From positions 1 to 64,000 of the forward strand of contig WJME01000117.1 of the NCBI GenBank assembly GCA_014728115.1: DNA of 64,000 nucleotides, given 5' to 3'. This DNA comes from Candidatus Zhuqueibacterota bacterium. Lineage in GTDB: Bacteria; Zhuqueibacterota; Zhuqueibacteria; Residuimicrobiales; Oceaniaggregativiventaceae. The notes under the pieces are model-generated. The model saw nothing but the letters and a program-made list of their open reading frames with translations, ran no database searches and had not been told where the DNA came from. The position numbers were made by a program, and so were the translations under genes. The first letter of the stretch is position 1. Each line of letters opens with the position of its first letter. Shown piece by piece: positions 63,744 to 64,000 of this stretch.

Positions 63744-64000
63744 CTAGAGCCAATACTTTTTGAGCCACTGGGCTGCCTGCTGATAGGCAGAATCGATATC
63801 CTGGACCCCGGATTCATCGCCGCCGATATCCAGTCCGATGTGGCCTTTATAGTTGATGGCGTCCAAGGTTTCGAAAAACAGGGGCCAGTGAATCATACCC
63901 TTACCGGGCGCTAGATGTTCCACCCGGTTGCCGCGGTTATCAGAGAGATGGATATAATCGATATGATCCTTTAGACGCCTCAGGGATAAAAAAATGTTAT
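63744..64000 (-). CDS. Sugar phosphate isomerase/epimerase-like TIM barrel, 5' end outside window
   Basis: The last 85 residues of a minus-strand gene run off the window at 64000. They read HIDYIHLSDNRGNRVEHLAP, GKGMIHWPLFFETLDAINYK and GHIGLDIGGDESGVQDIDSA, ending KKYWL. H.SDN.G and the acidic LDI..DES correspond to the C-terminal metal ligands of the xylose-isomerase-like AP_endonuc_2 family, which includes sugar isomerases and epimerases. It fits the surrounding degradation genes. Partial only. Confidence 0.75.
   Translation of the reverse strand, partial: NIFLSLRRLKDHIDYIHLSDNRGNRVEHLAPGKGMIHWPLFFETLDAINYKGHIGLDIGGDESGVQDIDSAYQQAAQWLKKYWL

Overview
The window looks like one contig of a Gram-negative bacterium of the FCB superphylum, most likely a candidate phylum KSB1 / Calditrichota-type lineage. 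This is inference. The supporting signs are a C-terminal secretion/FlgD-like domain with the NFPNPF motif on a polysaccharide lyase, many Tat- or Sec-exported hydrolases, beta-propeller (TolB/PD40-like) proteases, a TolC/RND system, lipoproteins and mid-range base composition. No rRNA, CRISPR array or complete phage was seen. One tRNA (CAT anticodon) is present with a textbook sigma-70 promoter.

1-9.5 kb: a tandem palindromic repeat; a lipoprotein of the DNA/RNA non-specific endonuclease fold whose DRGH catalytic motif is gone; a flavin oxidoreductase fused to a membrane domain, followed by a stand-alone copy of that domain; and an RND efflux operon (adaptor, pump, TolC). 9.7-16 kb: an exported FAM20/HipA-like kinase beside an exported PPP-type phosphatase, then an exported tricorn-like protease, a hotdog thioesterase and a GlsB-type membrane protein. 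16-20.3 kb: a response-regulator/histidine-kinase hybrid, an NtrC-type activator, and a perfect sigma-54 promoter driving a MinD-like ATPase. 20.3-26 kb: an intergenic locus with a 14-bp closing stem, several internal hairpins and a terminal T-run (candidate structured RNA); a TonB/AgmX-like exported protein; a response regulator with a C-terminal membrane anchor; CstA; Pgi; and a Nudix protein.

26-32 kb: tRNA, two tiny minus-strand genes, a large MA-type protease / propeller / outer-membrane barrel protein, and a sialidase-like BNR protein. 32-37.7 kb: a seven-gene arsenic operon (ArsR, permease, ArsC, a P5C-reductase-like protein, ACR3, a thioredoxin lipoprotein, CcdA) with an 11-bp-arm palindromic operator lying over the -10 box. 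38-44.3 kb: an unusual biosynthetic cluster (methyltransferase, AsnB-type amidotransferase, MurF-like ligase, radical SAM/SPASM protein, Fem/GNAT-like transferase). 44.3-47.8 kb: a decay zone with a truncated aminotransferase start, a frameshifted GH16 enzyme and a deletion-fused gene around an intact glycosidase-like lipoprotein.

47.8-64 kb: an M28 peptidase and a phosphoribosyltransferase with a pseudoknot-like leader, then a saccharide-degradation region: sulfatase, enolase-superfamily dehydratase/racemase, heparinase II/III-like lyase, NodB-like exported protein, six-hairpin glycosidase, GH20 hexosaminidase and a truncated sugar isomerase. Together these would suit a sulfated polymer containing uronic acid and acetylated amino sugar. 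Three intergenic elements with TTGTCCAAAA-type inverted ends, and many copies of a CTCTGTG/CTTTGTG palindromic repeat, are scattered between the genes.
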